Source: Gracilimonas sp965227785 (GTDB lineage: Bacteria; Bacteroidota; Rhodothermia; Balneolales; Balneolaceae). Taken from it: a stretch of DNA of 64,000 nt. The stretch is taken from assembly GCF_965227785.1 (NCBI RefSeq), contig NZ_OZ245785.1:744001-808000 (forward strand), in the 5' to 3' direction. Under the pieces are notes generated by a model. The model did no database searches. It was not told where the DNA came from and saw only the letters and a program-made list of their open reading frames with translations. A program made the position numbers and the translations under genes. Below are positions 37,477 to 45,702 of this stretch, piece after piece; position 1 is the first letter of the stretch, and every line of letters starts with the position of its first letter.

Positions 37477-39651
37477 TTATTTGATAAAAAGCATCTCGCG
37501 ATAAACCGGAAGTGGCCAGTAGTCATCAGCCACATAGCGCTCCAGGAAGTCAATAGCATCCCGGATATCTTTCATAACCGGGAGAACTTTTGATTCTACT
37601 TTCAGGGCATGATCGGACGTATCTTTATACGACAGTTTATCCTGTACATCCGCCAGTTTCTCAAGTGCAGTATTTAGCCTGTTCAGTCCGTCATTTACCT
37701 TATTGAGCATATTGATGGAACCCGAGTTATCCAGGCCAAGTGCTTTTGTCTGATCAGCAGCTTTACTCAGTTCACCAATATAACGAACCACAGCCGGGTA
37801 AATCATCGTTTTGCCTATCGACTCGATGGTGTCCACCTCAATGGTTCGGGTGGTAATATACTGCTCGGTCCAGATTTCTTTTCGGGACATTACCTCCTTC
37901 TTGTTCAATACTTTATATTTTTTGAACAGAGATATGTTCTCTTTTTTAGTGAGATAAGGCAAGGCATCCGGAGTAGTTTTCAAATTAAGCAATCCACGCT
38001 CTTCAGCCTCTTCCTGCCACTCGTCTGAGTAACCGTCACCATTGAATATTACCGGCTTGCATTCCTTCAGGCGATTACTCAATACTTTAGCGAGCGCCTT
38101 TTCAATAGAATCCCCTTTCTTGGCTTTGTTCAGGTCTTCCGTCATATCCTCGATAGCTTCTGCCACGATGGTATTTAGAACCACAATCGGGAATGATGGT
38201 GACTGATTGGACCCCAAAGCACGGAATTCAAACTTATTCCCGGTGAAGGCAAAGGGTGAGGTTCGGTTACGATCGCCGGCATGCTTTGGCAGGTGTGGCA
38301 ACACCGGACTTCCAAGCCCCAGCAAACCACCTTGTTTTGAGCTCTTAGCCCCACCGCTAATTAACTGCTCTACGATGTCATTCAGCTGATCCCCTACAAA
38401 AGATGAAATAATAGCCGGTGGAGCTTCATTGGCTCCCAGGCGATGATCATTTCCAGCATGCGCTACCGAAATTCGTAACAAATCCTGATGACGATATACG
38501 CCCAACAGCACGGCCGTAAAGAAGAACAAAAACTTCATGTTCTCATGCGGACTTTCACCCGGCTCCAGCAGATTATCTCCTTCCGCTGTTGAAAGCGACC
38601 AGTTCAGGTGCTTACCGCTTCCATTCAATCCGTCAAAAGGTTTCTCATGTAGCAGGCACTCAAGGCCGTATTTCTTAGCCACCTTTTTCAGTACCATCAT
38701 GGTCAGCTGCTGGTGATCGGCCGCTACGTTCGACATCTCAAAAATCGGGGCCAGCTCATACTGGCTTGGAGCTACTTCGTTATGACGGGTTTTTACCGGA
38801 ATACCCAGCTTGTATAATTCTTTCTCCGCCTCCAGCATAAATGAAAGAACACGCTCCGGAATTGAGCCGAAATAATGATCATCCAGTTCTTGTCCGCGCG
38901 GAGGCTTGGCACCCACAAGCGTACGGCCGGAAGTCAAAATATCGGGACGGCGGTACACGAACTCCTGATCTATCAGAAAATATTCCTGCTCACAACCGAC
39001 GGTTGAATTCACCTTTTTGGACTCAATCCCAAAAAGCTTTAAAGCAGACTTAGCAGCTTTATTCAACGCATCGCTGGAACGAAGTAAAGGCGTTTTGTGA
39101 TCCAGCGCCTCCCCTTTCCAGGAAGCAAAGGCTGTTGGAATACAAAGGTAGGTTCCGTTTTGATTCTCTATTAAAAAAGCCGGAGATGTTGGATCCCAGG
39201 CTGTGTAACCGCGTGCTTCGAAAGTGGGGCGTAAACCACCGCTCGGAAAGCTGGAAGCATCCGGCTCCCCTTGTATCAAATCCTTTCCGGAGAACACCGC
39301 CATAGCACCTCCGCCCTGGTTGGGAGTTATAAAGCTGTCATGCTTTTCAGCAGTAGATCCGGTCAGTGGTTGGAACCAATGGGTAAAGTGAGTAGCGCCT
39401 TTTTCAGTCGCCCAATCCTTCATGGCCAAAGCAACGGCATCGGCTACGTCTATATTCAGAGATTCTCCTTCATCAATGGTTTTCTGAAGATCTTTCCAGG
39501 CAGCTTTGGGAAGGCGTTCTTCCAGTTTATCAAGAGTCAGTGTGTTGTCCCCGAAAATCTCCGGAATATCCATGGTGGAATTTTTGGCTTTCCCGGGCTT
39601 GAAATTCCGGGCGGCGGCTAAGTTATCGTAACGCTGTGCGACTTTGGTCAT
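37477..39651 (-). CDS. glnA: glutamine synthetase type III
   Basis: 724 residues, the usual size of GSIII (GlnN), which is far longer than GSI. Conserved blocks: THFTHWFQPLTG, the GLRPTFEARGYTAWD segment, VGCEQEYFL, PVKTRHNEVAPSQYELAPIFE, LHEKPFDGLNGSGKHLNWS (ATP and metal site), NRTSPFAFTGNKFEFRALGS. It makes glutamine from glutamate and ammonia with ATP in the cytoplasm. Alone between two intergenic regions; the 278 bp upstream is AT-rich and probably holds nitrogen-responsive control, though no operator is identified. Confidence 0.96.
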   Translation of the reverse strand: MTKVAQRYDNLAAARNFKPGKAKNSTMDIPEIFGDNTLTLDKLEERLPKAAWKDLQKTIDEGESLNIDVADAVALAMKDWATEKGATHFTHWFQPLTGSTAEKHDSFITPNQGGGAMAVFSGKDLIQGEPDASSFPSGGLRPTFEARGYTAWDPTSPAFLIENQNGTYLCIPTAFASWKGEALDHKTPLLRSSDALNKAAKSALKLFGIESKKVNSTVGCEQEYFLIDQEFVYRRPDILTSGRTLVGAKPPRGQELDDHYFGSIPERVLSFMLEAEKELYKLGIPVKTRHNEVAPSQYELAPIFEMSNVAADHQQLTMMVLKKVAKKYGLECLLHEKPFDGLNGSGKHLNWSLSTAEGDNLLEPGESPHENMKFLFFFTAVLLGVYRHQDLLRISVAHAGNDHRLGANEAPPAIISSFVGDQLNDIVEQLISGGAKSSKQGGLLGLGSPVLPHLPKHAGDRNRTSPFAFTGNKFEFRALGSNQSPSFPIVVLNTIVAEAIEDMTEDLNKAKKGDSIEKALAKVLSNRLKECKPVIFNGDGYSDEWQEEAEERGLLNLKTTPDALPYLTKKENISLFKKYKVLNKKEVMSRKEIWTEQYITTRTIEVDTIESIGKTMIYPAVVRYIGELSKAADQTKALGLDNSGSINMLNKVNDGLNRLNTALEKLADVQDKLSYKDTSDHALKVESKVLPVMKDIRDAIDFLERYVADDYWPLPVYREMLFIK

Positions 39652-39929
39652 GATTTTTAAAATAATTTTGTTATTAAGTAAAAATGACGACCAAATATAA
39701 AGCTACGATTTAATTATACGCAAATAATTAAGTCGTTTCTTTTTTAACAATTAATAAATATAATCACTCTAAAGGCTTGACTTAATTATTTTACTCAAAA
39801 GCGCTTCCATACGTGGTTTAGCTTAATATATTTTTCCGGAAAATGAATTGACTTCACTTTTTAAGCCCCTTCCAAAAGTTGTATCTTCATCAAATTAGTT
39901 ATCCACATTAATTCACCGAATTTTTCCTG

Positions 39930-40817
39930 TTGAAAGAATCAAAATTTGCGCTTTGGGTTGAAGCCGCCCGACCACAAACCCTTGCTGCTGCGCTGGTTCC
40001 CGTTTTAGTCGGGGCTTCCCTTGCCTGGCAATCACATTCCCTGAATTGGATAAATACCTCAGTGGCTCTGATCTGTGCTTTCCTCATTCAGATAGGCACC
40101 AACTTTGCCAACGACTACTTCGACTTTGTGAAAGGCTCGGATACCAACGAACGTATCGGCTTCCGCAGGGCAACGGCGTCGGGATTAATTTCTGCAGAAG
40201 CCATGAAAAAAGCTACCATTCTCACCATGGGACTGGCTTTCGTTTTGGGACTGTACCTGGTTTGGGCAGCCGGTTGGATCGTTTTAGTGATCGGTGTTTT
40301 ATCACTGATATTTGGCGTGCTTTATACCGGCGGACCTTTCCCTCTGGGTTATAATGGCCTGGGTGATATTTTTGTCTTTATCTTTTTCGGAATAGTCGCG
40401 GTTATGACCACTTATTATGTGAATGCTCTGGAATGGTCGGAAGCTTCGTTCTGGGCTTCCCTTGCGGTGGGCGGACTATGTGTGAATATCCTGGTTGTCA
40501 ACAATCTTCGGGATGTGGAGCAAGATCGGAAATCCGGAAAACGAACCATTGGTGTTTTGTTCGGGGAAATCACCCTGAAATTTGAATACCTGCTGATGGT
40601 GCTTGTGGCCTTTGCCGTTCCGCCTCACTTTTATGTACAGCTTGATTATAATGTGTGGATCATGTTGCCATACCTGAGTTTACCACTGGCTGCATATTAC
40701 ACCTACAGAATCTGGACAGAAGAGGACAAAAGCCTGCTCAACCCCATGCTGGAACGAACGGCCCAATACATGGTTATTTTCGGACTGCTCCTTTCCATCG
40801 GAATATTAATGAACTAA
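39930..40817 (+). CDS. menA: 1,4-dihydroxy-2-naphthoate polyprenyltransferase
   Basis: 295 residues, UbiA-type membrane prenyltransferase with about eight helices. Two aspartate-rich motifs are visible: NDYFDFVKGSD near residue 61 and NNLRDVEQDRKSGKRT near residue 190, which bind Mg and the prenyl diphosphate. It attaches the isoprenoid chain to DHNA in the inner membrane. The start is TTG at 39930, with no in-frame ATG upstream. The stop overlaps the menC ATG by one base, giving a menA-menC-menE operon. Confidence 0.92.
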   Translation: MKESKFALWVEAARPQTLAAALVPVLVGASLAWQSHSLNWINTSVALICAFLIQIGTNFANDYFDFVKGSDTNERIGFRRATASGLISAEAMKKATILTMGLAFVLGLYLVWAAGWIVLVIGVLSLIFGVLYTGGPFPLGYNGLGDIFVFIFFGIVAVMTTYYVNALEWSEASFWASLAVGGLCVNILVVNNLRDVEQDRKSGKRTIGVLFGEITLKFEYLLMVLVAFAVPPHFYVQLDYNVWIMLPYLSLPLAAYYTYRIWTEEDKSLLNPMLERTAQYMVIFGLLLSIGILMN

Positions 40818-41887
40818 TGCTGGAAGTTTGCACATATCGTCTTCCCTTTAAACAGCCGTTTCGAACTGCCGGGGATGAGTTTTCTCATAGGGAAGGCATC
40901 GTGTTGATTTACAAAGAAGGTGATATTGAAGCCTATGGCGAAATTGCACCTCTCCCGGGTTTTTCTGATGAGTCCATTGAACAGGTTATAGAAGTACTGA
41001 AGGTTAATTACGATCACCTGGAGGAAAGCATAGGTTCAGGAGACGGAAAACAGGCCCTGAGCATGCTGGATCAAATTCACCAGTTCCCTTCCCTCAGCTT
41101 TGGGATTGATACCCTTTTACACGACTTGCAAGCAAAGCGAGCCGGGAGGCCGCTGGGTACATTTCTGTTTCAGCATTTCCCCAAAACCCTTAAAGCCAAT
41201 GCAACCCTTTCTATTCAGGAACCGGCTCAGGTTGTAAGCCGCGCTAAGGCGCTTGTGGACCAGGGATACAAAACGTTAAAAATTAAGGTAGGTAAGAACT
41301 TTAACTCCGAGTTTAAATTGCTGCAGGATCTCCGCAATCAGTTTCCGGACATCGCCCTCAGAATTGATGCCAATCAAAGCTGGGGAAAAGACGAAGCCAT
41401 ACAGAATTTGAAGGCCCTGGATTCGTTGAACATTGAGTATTGTGAACAACCGGTTCATAAGGATCATTTTTCAGACATAGCGGCTGTTCAGGAAGCTGTG
41501 AAGATTCCCCTTGCCGCAGACGAATCTTTACGGAACAAAAAGGATGCCGTTGAACTATCAGAGCTTAAGGCCGGTCGCCTGTTTATTATAAAACCTATGC
41601 TATTGGGTACATTGGATACTATTTTCGTAACAAAACGTACAGCAGATACTCATAATATAGAAGTGGTGGTCACAACTATGCTCGAATCGGCAGTTGGAAG
41701 AGCAATGACATCCATTCTTGCAGCAGGTTTGGGAAATCAAAAACGGGCACATGGATTGGCTACCGGAAGTTTATTGGACAAAGACATCAGTTCGGATAAG
41801 TGGATGGATAATCCCGTTGTTCGGTTCAGGGAAAAAGCCGGCCTTGGAATTTCACTGGATAAGGAAGGATTAAAAAAGTTATTTTAA
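40817..41887 (+). CDS. menC: o-succinylbenzoate synthase
   Basis: 356 residues, enolase superfamily. From the ATG at 40817, the catalytic pair is Lys155/Lys157 (KIK) with Lys259 opposite (FIIKP); the metal ligands are Asp184 (DAN), Glu210 (CEQ) and Asp235 (ADES). It dehydrates SHCHC to o-succinylbenzoate. A longer frame reaching back to 40655 lies inside menA and is not real. Followed by menE four bases later. Confidence 0.93.
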   Translation: MLEVCTYRLPFKQPFRTAGDEFSHREGIVLIYKEGDIEAYGEIAPLPGFSDESIEQVIEVLKVNYDHLEESIGSGDGKQALSMLDQIHQFPSLSFGIDTLLHDLQAKRAGRPLGTFLFQHFPKTLKANATLSIQEPAQVVSRAKALVDQGYKTLKIKVGKNFNSEFKLLQDLRNQFPDIALRIDANQSWGKDEAIQNLKALDSLNIEYCEQPVHKDHFSDIAAVQEAVKIPLAADESLRNKKDAVELSELKAGRLFIIKPMLLGTLDTIFVTKRTADTHNIEVVVTTMLESAVGRAMTSILAAGLGNQKRAHGLATGSLLDKDISSDKWMDNPVVRFREKAGLGISLDKEGLKKLF

Positions 41888-41891
41888 GTAT

Positions 41892-43376
41892 ATGTTTAAA
41901 TCACGGTTACATATGTTTGAGTTTAAGAAAAAGGAAACACCGCACGTGTTTCTGTCTTCTCAGCATGGGATGTACACTTATAGTGATTTAGACCGCTTCA
42001 CTGCTTTCTTCAAGGACCTGGTTGAAGAAAAAGCCGATTCACTCAAGTGGCCCGTAGCCTTTCTTTCCGAATCAAGTGATATGCTGATCTTCGGGATTGC
42101 TGCCTGTTGGAAACTGGGCATTCCCTTCATCCCCATCAATCCAAAGGTTAAAGACGACGAACTAAAAAAATACCTCGAGGCACTGAAGCCTGTTCTTGTT
42201 TTTACCGACACAAGAAACCGGGGGCGTTTGGGAGATGACCAAGTGGTTAAGATGGACGAGAATTTTTTCCTGAATGCTTTCACACACGATATACGAAATA
42301 TAGATTTACCGGAACCGGACTCCATTAAAGACTCCCAGATCTTTGGTTATTTTTTTACCTCCGGCACTACCAGCGAACCCAAGGCCGTTCCCCTTAAACG
42401 CCGGCAGATATTGAGTGCTGCGGAAGCATCTGCTCAGAACTTCAAGCCCGACCCGAATCACTTCTGGTTACTCTGCCTCCCCTTGAATCACATTGGAGGT
42501 ATTTCCATTATCATTCGCTCCGTTATTTATGACACGGCGATTTACCGCCTGGGTGAATTTCATGAGGAAATGGTGAAGGAGTTCTTGGGGGAAAATAAAC
42601 GCTTTCAGGCTGCATCCCTGGTTCCAACTATGTTAAAACGACTACTGGATGACCCGCTGTTTAAAACCCACCGGGAGTTTAAATCCATTTTGCTGGGTGG
42701 CGGACCGATTTCTGAAACCCTGCTGAAAAAATCTGCCGAGCGCGGCATTCCCATTGTGTCCAGTTATGGAATGACGGAAACCTGTGCTCAAATAATTGCC
42801 AATCCCCTGCTTGCTCCCTCCGGCATGTACACACCGCTTAAGAGCGTAGGCAAGCCCTTCCCTCCCAATGAAATGCAAATCCGGGATGATAACGGTAAAG
42901 TACTGGGCAAAAATCAGTCGGGTGCCCTGTGGTTAAAAGGCCCTCAGGTTTTTGATGGTTATTATGACAGTGATGAAAATGAAAACCGTTTTGATGAAGA
43001 CGGCTGGTTTAACACCGGCGACTACGGACACATGAACGGCTTTGGACATCTCTTTATAGAATCACGCCGAAGCGACCTGATTATAACCGGCGGTGAAAAT
43101 GTGAATCCTACCGAAGTGGAAGAAGCCATGCGTAAGCTCTCCACCATAGATGAAGCCGTGGTAATTGGCCTTCCTGATGAGGAATGGGGGCAAAAAGTAA
43201 CGGCTGTGGTAACTCTGAAGAATGGTAAAACACCTGAACTGGAAGAAATCCGGGAAGAATTAAAATCCCACCTTACCGACTTTAAAATTCCCAAAGAGCT
43301 GAAGATTGTTAAAGACTTTCCCAAAACCGGCACCGGCAAGGTAAAACGCTGGGAGCTGGTGAAGAAGTTTGAGTGA
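41892..43376 (+). CDS. menE: o-succinylbenzoate-CoA ligase
   Basis: 494 residues, ANL-superfamily adenylating enzyme. The P-loop-like motif FTSGTTSEPKAVPL is near residue 155, then SSYGMTETCAQI, the DGWFNTGD motif, RRSDLIITGGENVNPTEVE, and a C-terminal domain with the catalytic Lys of TGTGKVKRWE. It activates o-succinylbenzoate to its CoA thioester for MenB. Last gene of menACE; next gene is in the accessory region. Confidence 0.93.
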   Translation: MFKSRLHMFEFKKKETPHVFLSSQHGMYTYSDLDRFTAFFKDLVEEKADSLKWPVAFLSESSDMLIFGIAACWKLGIPFIPINPKVKDDELKKYLEALKPVLVFTDTRNRGRLGDDQVVKMDENFFLNAFTHDIRNIDLPEPDSIKDSQIFGYFFTSGTTSEPKAVPLKRRQILSAAEASAQNFKPDPNHFWLLCLPLNHIGGISIIIRSVIYDTAIYRLGEFHEEMVKEFLGENKRFQAASLVPTMLKRLLDDPLFKTHREFKSILLGGGPISETLLKKSAERGIPIVSSYGMTETCAQIIANPLLAPSGMYTPLKSVGKPFPPNEMQIRDDNGKVLGKNQSGALWLKGPQVFDGYYDSDENENRFDEDGWFNTGDYGHMNGFGHLFIESRRSDLIITGGENVNPTEVEEAMRKLSTIDEAVVIGLPDEEWGQKVTAVVTLKNGKTPELEEIREELKSHLTDFKIPKELKIVKDFPKTGTGKVKRWELVKKFE

Positions 43377-43738
43377 GAACCTCATTCTTTCCCTAACCTC
43401 GTTATTTCTGCCCTTTTTTGTCAATCCCGCGCAAGCAGGAATCCGACTGTTTGATTTGCGAATGATCGAGCGACCGATTTTCGATGGACGATTTATATAA
43501 GATCTACCCGGCTTTTGATGTAATTGTCGTCTTAGTGTATTTCGTACCTAAGGTGTTCTACCAATACTGGTTTACTTATAAATGCTGTTGCATTAACAGG
43601 TCTATGTTTTATATTGACAGAGCGATGTGAAGTCAGTTCCTTATAAAGTATTTGGATTTTATCCGACGAGGTTATGCAACGTCTCATAAGATAGCCCATG
43701 TCGCATATTAATATGTTAGTAGGCTCTAATAATTTGAC
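43377..43738. other. gene-poor left edge of the cassette region
   Basis: 362 bases. A GTTATGC at 43671-43677 is identical to the right-hand R' box of the attC-like site at 44356, and TAAC sequences lie at 43394 and 43594, but no convincing paired arms are seen. A REP-like imperfect palindrome is at about 43424-43446. A 48-codon frame at 43484-43630 (MDDLYKIYPAF start) has no support as a gene. It may be a degraded cassette boundary. Confidence 0.4.
43424..43446. repeat. REP-like imperfect palindrome
   Basis: AATCCCGCGCAAGCAGGAAT resembles the CCCGCGCA-type interspersed palindrome seen in many bacterial genomes. Stem pairing has mismatches. Only one copy in the window. Confidence 0.35.
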
Positions 43739-44227
43739 ATGAAAAAACTCGTTCTAGTTATAATTACAGTTTTTATCACTAGCTGTTCTGATTTCTTTTT
43801 TGAAAGAGAGTTTAGTGATTCAATTCAGAGTTTACGGAGCTTATCTTCTGACCAACAAATAATTAACTTCTCCAATTTTATCGAAGAAGATAACTGGAGT
43901 TATTTATTAATATTGCAGACAGGAGAGAGTGTACCTCTCGAGGCATATAATGAGTTTGGTGAAATGAACAATTACTTTGGCTTTGAAATTGAGAATATGT
44001 CTACAAATAAAATGAGGTTTTACTTGCTAGACAGTAATAGAAAGCCTTTGAGAACGATTCAGATTGATAAAGCTCCTAAAAATTCTGAACATCTTAATTT
44101 TGAATCCTGTACTGATACATTACGATATGGGATAATGTATTATCAGAGTGAAACGAGTTTTAAAGTCTCATTCAATTCTTCAGATTTAGGTGAAGGTACA
44201 GCATTCTTAGAACCTCACTGCCAATGA
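43739..44227 (+). CDS. hypothetical lipoprotein (cassette gene)
   Basis: 162 residues; signal peptide with lipobox FITSC and Cys16. No known domain recognised. The mature part has alternating polar/hydrophobic stretches and two cysteines near the C-terminus (SCTD, PHCQ) that could form a disulfide. The gene is AT-rich compared with men genes. It ends eight bases before a clear attC-like site, so it reads as a single gene cassette. Expected at the periplasmic or outer-membrane face. Confidence 0.7.
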   Translation: MKKLVLVIITVFITSCSDFFFEREFSDSIQSLRSLSSDQQIINFSNFIEEDNWSYLLILQTGESVPLEAYNEFGEMNNYFGFEIENMSTNKMRFYLLDSNRKPLRTIQIDKAPKNSEHLNFESCTDTLRYGIMYYQSETSFKVSFNSSDLGEGTAFLEPHCQ

Positions 44228-44234
44228 ATTCGCC

Positions 44235-44362
44235 TACTAACAAGCGCTTCTAGGCGGACAGGCCTCGCCCTTGGTTGCCAGTTTTAAATTAATTAGCTAA
44301 CCTTTCAATTGTAATCAGTTCAATACGTAGGCGCCTGCCGCTTAAGCGCGGGGCCGTTATGC
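44235..44362 (+). mobile_element. attC-like integron recombination site (site 1)
   Basis: Imperfect 128-base inverted structure directly after a stop codon. R''-like ACTAAC (44236-44241) pairs with R'-like GTTATGC (44356-44362). Left arm GCGCTT (44244-44249) plus AGGCGGACAGGC (44252-44263) pairs with right arm 44333-44349 (GCCTGCCGCTTAAGCGC), with unpaired bases as expected for attC extrahelical bases. Size fits the 57-141 bp attC range. The next gene starts 12 bases after the R' box. Identification is by eye; a covariance-model search would settle it. Confidence 0.72.
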
Positions 44363-44374
44363 CATAGTACTCAT

Positions 44375-45553
44375 ATGAAAATAAAACCCTTCCTTTCCAT
44401 ACCGACACTGTTTCTTTTAATTTTCGCGCATGGCCCGGCAGCTTCCCAATCTGTGACTTCTTACCCCTTATGGAATGAAATCGAATCCGGGGAATATTCA
44501 GTTGGTTTTAAGGTCATTAATCATTGGGATAAAAGCAGAAACAGGTATTCTAAATATGAAAAGTCCGGTAAGCTTAATGAAGCCCGCTTTTTTCCTATTC
44601 AAATTTCAATTTGGTATCCCGCCGCTGAACGTTGGGACCCGGTAAAAGCAATGCCATTCAAAACATACTTTTACCTGACGGAACAAAAGAATGATTTTAA
44701 CTCATTATCTGAAGAACGGAAAGAAAAAGCATTAGATATATTTTTCAACTTTGCCACCTTAGGTGCCGGTTTGGAGCTTACCAAAGAGAACGTTCTCAAT
44801 ATTGGAAATATGGCCACTGCGGCTATGCAGGACGTGGAGGCAGTTAATAAAAAGTTTTCGGTTATTATTGCTGGCCATGACGGTGGAGTTTGGAAGGGAA
44901 CCACATTACATGAATTTCTCGCAAGTCATGGATACGTAGTTATCTCAACGGGACCTGTATCGCAAACTTTTTCCATATTTTCTGAACATCCACAGGTTGC
45001 AATTCAGCGAAGGATCAGGACTTTTGAATTAGTAAGAGAGATGACTACACAGTTTGACTTTATTGATGATTCTAAGATAGGCCTTCTGGGGTTGAATTCT
45101 GATGGAATGCCGGCGATGCTATATCAAATGAAAAATGGTGAGGCGGATGCTTTGGTGAATATAGATGGCTGGGAAGGAAAAAATAATGGTTACGAATATG
45201 TCAGCTCTAATTCCTATTATGATAACGAAAAGTTTCAAATTCCCTACTTGGAATTTCAACAGCATGAAAATACAAACCGAGAGTCACTTCAATTAAACTC
45301 AACTATTTTTGAGAACCTGAAGAGTAACTCAAAACAGTCGTATGTTCTTACGGAATTTGGCCACGCATATCTAACCGGCAATTTGATCGCCGTTCCAGGT
45401 CTGAAAAATAAAGAAGTAGAAAAGTACCAGTTTATGTTTGATGCTATCTTAGCCTTTTATACCCACTATCTGAAAGGACAAGAGAATCTTTATACGAAAA
45501 GTGATAAACCAGATTCTTTTTTTGAAAGGGCGAAAATAATATCGGAAGAATAA
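44375..45553 (+). CDS. secreted alpha/beta-hydrolase-like protein (cassette gene)
   Basis: 392 residues with signal peptide (ending PAASQ). The layout resembles platelet-activating-factor acetylhydrolase/dienelactone-hydrolase proteins: IQISIWYPA, IIAGHDGG (oxyanion), LHEFLASHGYVVIST, a region where the nucleophile elbow would be (LLGLNSDGMPA), and EFGHAYLTG with the candidate His. The elbow lacks a clean G-x-S-x-G, so catalysis is doubtful. Located 12 bases after attC-like site 1, on the same strand as the other cassettes. Substrate unknown. Confidence 0.7.
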   Translation: MKIKPFLSIPTLFLLIFAHGPAASQSVTSYPLWNEIESGEYSVGFKVINHWDKSRNRYSKYEKSGKLNEARFFPIQISIWYPAAERWDPVKAMPFKTYFYLTEQKNDFNSLSEERKEKALDIFFNFATLGAGLELTKENVLNIGNMATAAMQDVEAVNKKFSVIIAGHDGGVWKGTTLHEFLASHGYVVISTGPVSQTFSIFSEHPQVAIQRRIRTFELVREMTTQFDFIDDSKIGLLGLNSDGMPAMLYQMKNGEADALVNIDGWEGKNNGYEYVSSNSYYDNEKFQIPYLEFQQHENTNRESLQLNSTIFENLKSNSKQSYVLTEFGHAYLTGNLIAVPGLKNKEVEKYQFMFDAILAFYTHYLKGQENLYTKSDKPDSFFERAKIISEE

Positions 45554-45565
45554 TATATAGTGCAT

Positions 45566-45673
45566 CATAAGCCAATGGGAAAAGCTTCAGATCCCGGCAT
45601 TGCTAGTTTTTACATTTAAACCGTTCATTATCTCATAAATTACCCGCTGCCTGCCGGCATAAGCAGGTTTAAC
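45566..45673 (+). mobile_element. degraded attC-like site (site 2)
   Basis: Left arm 45584-45599 (GCTTCAGATCCCGGCA) pairs imperfectly with right arm 45652-45664 (TGCCGGCATAAGC). The ends are weak: ATAAGCC on the left, GTTTAAC on the right. Its central 39 bases (45600-45638) match those of site 3 at 33/39 positions, which supports shared origin. Lower confidence than site 1. Confidence 0.45.
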
Positions 45674-45702
45674 CCGATACCATACACCAATTATTGATAG
45701 CT

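Noticed and set aside
39652..39929. RNA gene in the AT-rich gap between glnA and menA
   Set aside because: No tRNA-like cloverleaf or strong hairpin was visible; probably promoter region.
43484..43630. 48-codon frame in the left edge of the cassette region
   Set aside because: No ribosome-binding site, no family, and odd composition (three cysteines in a row); likely chance.
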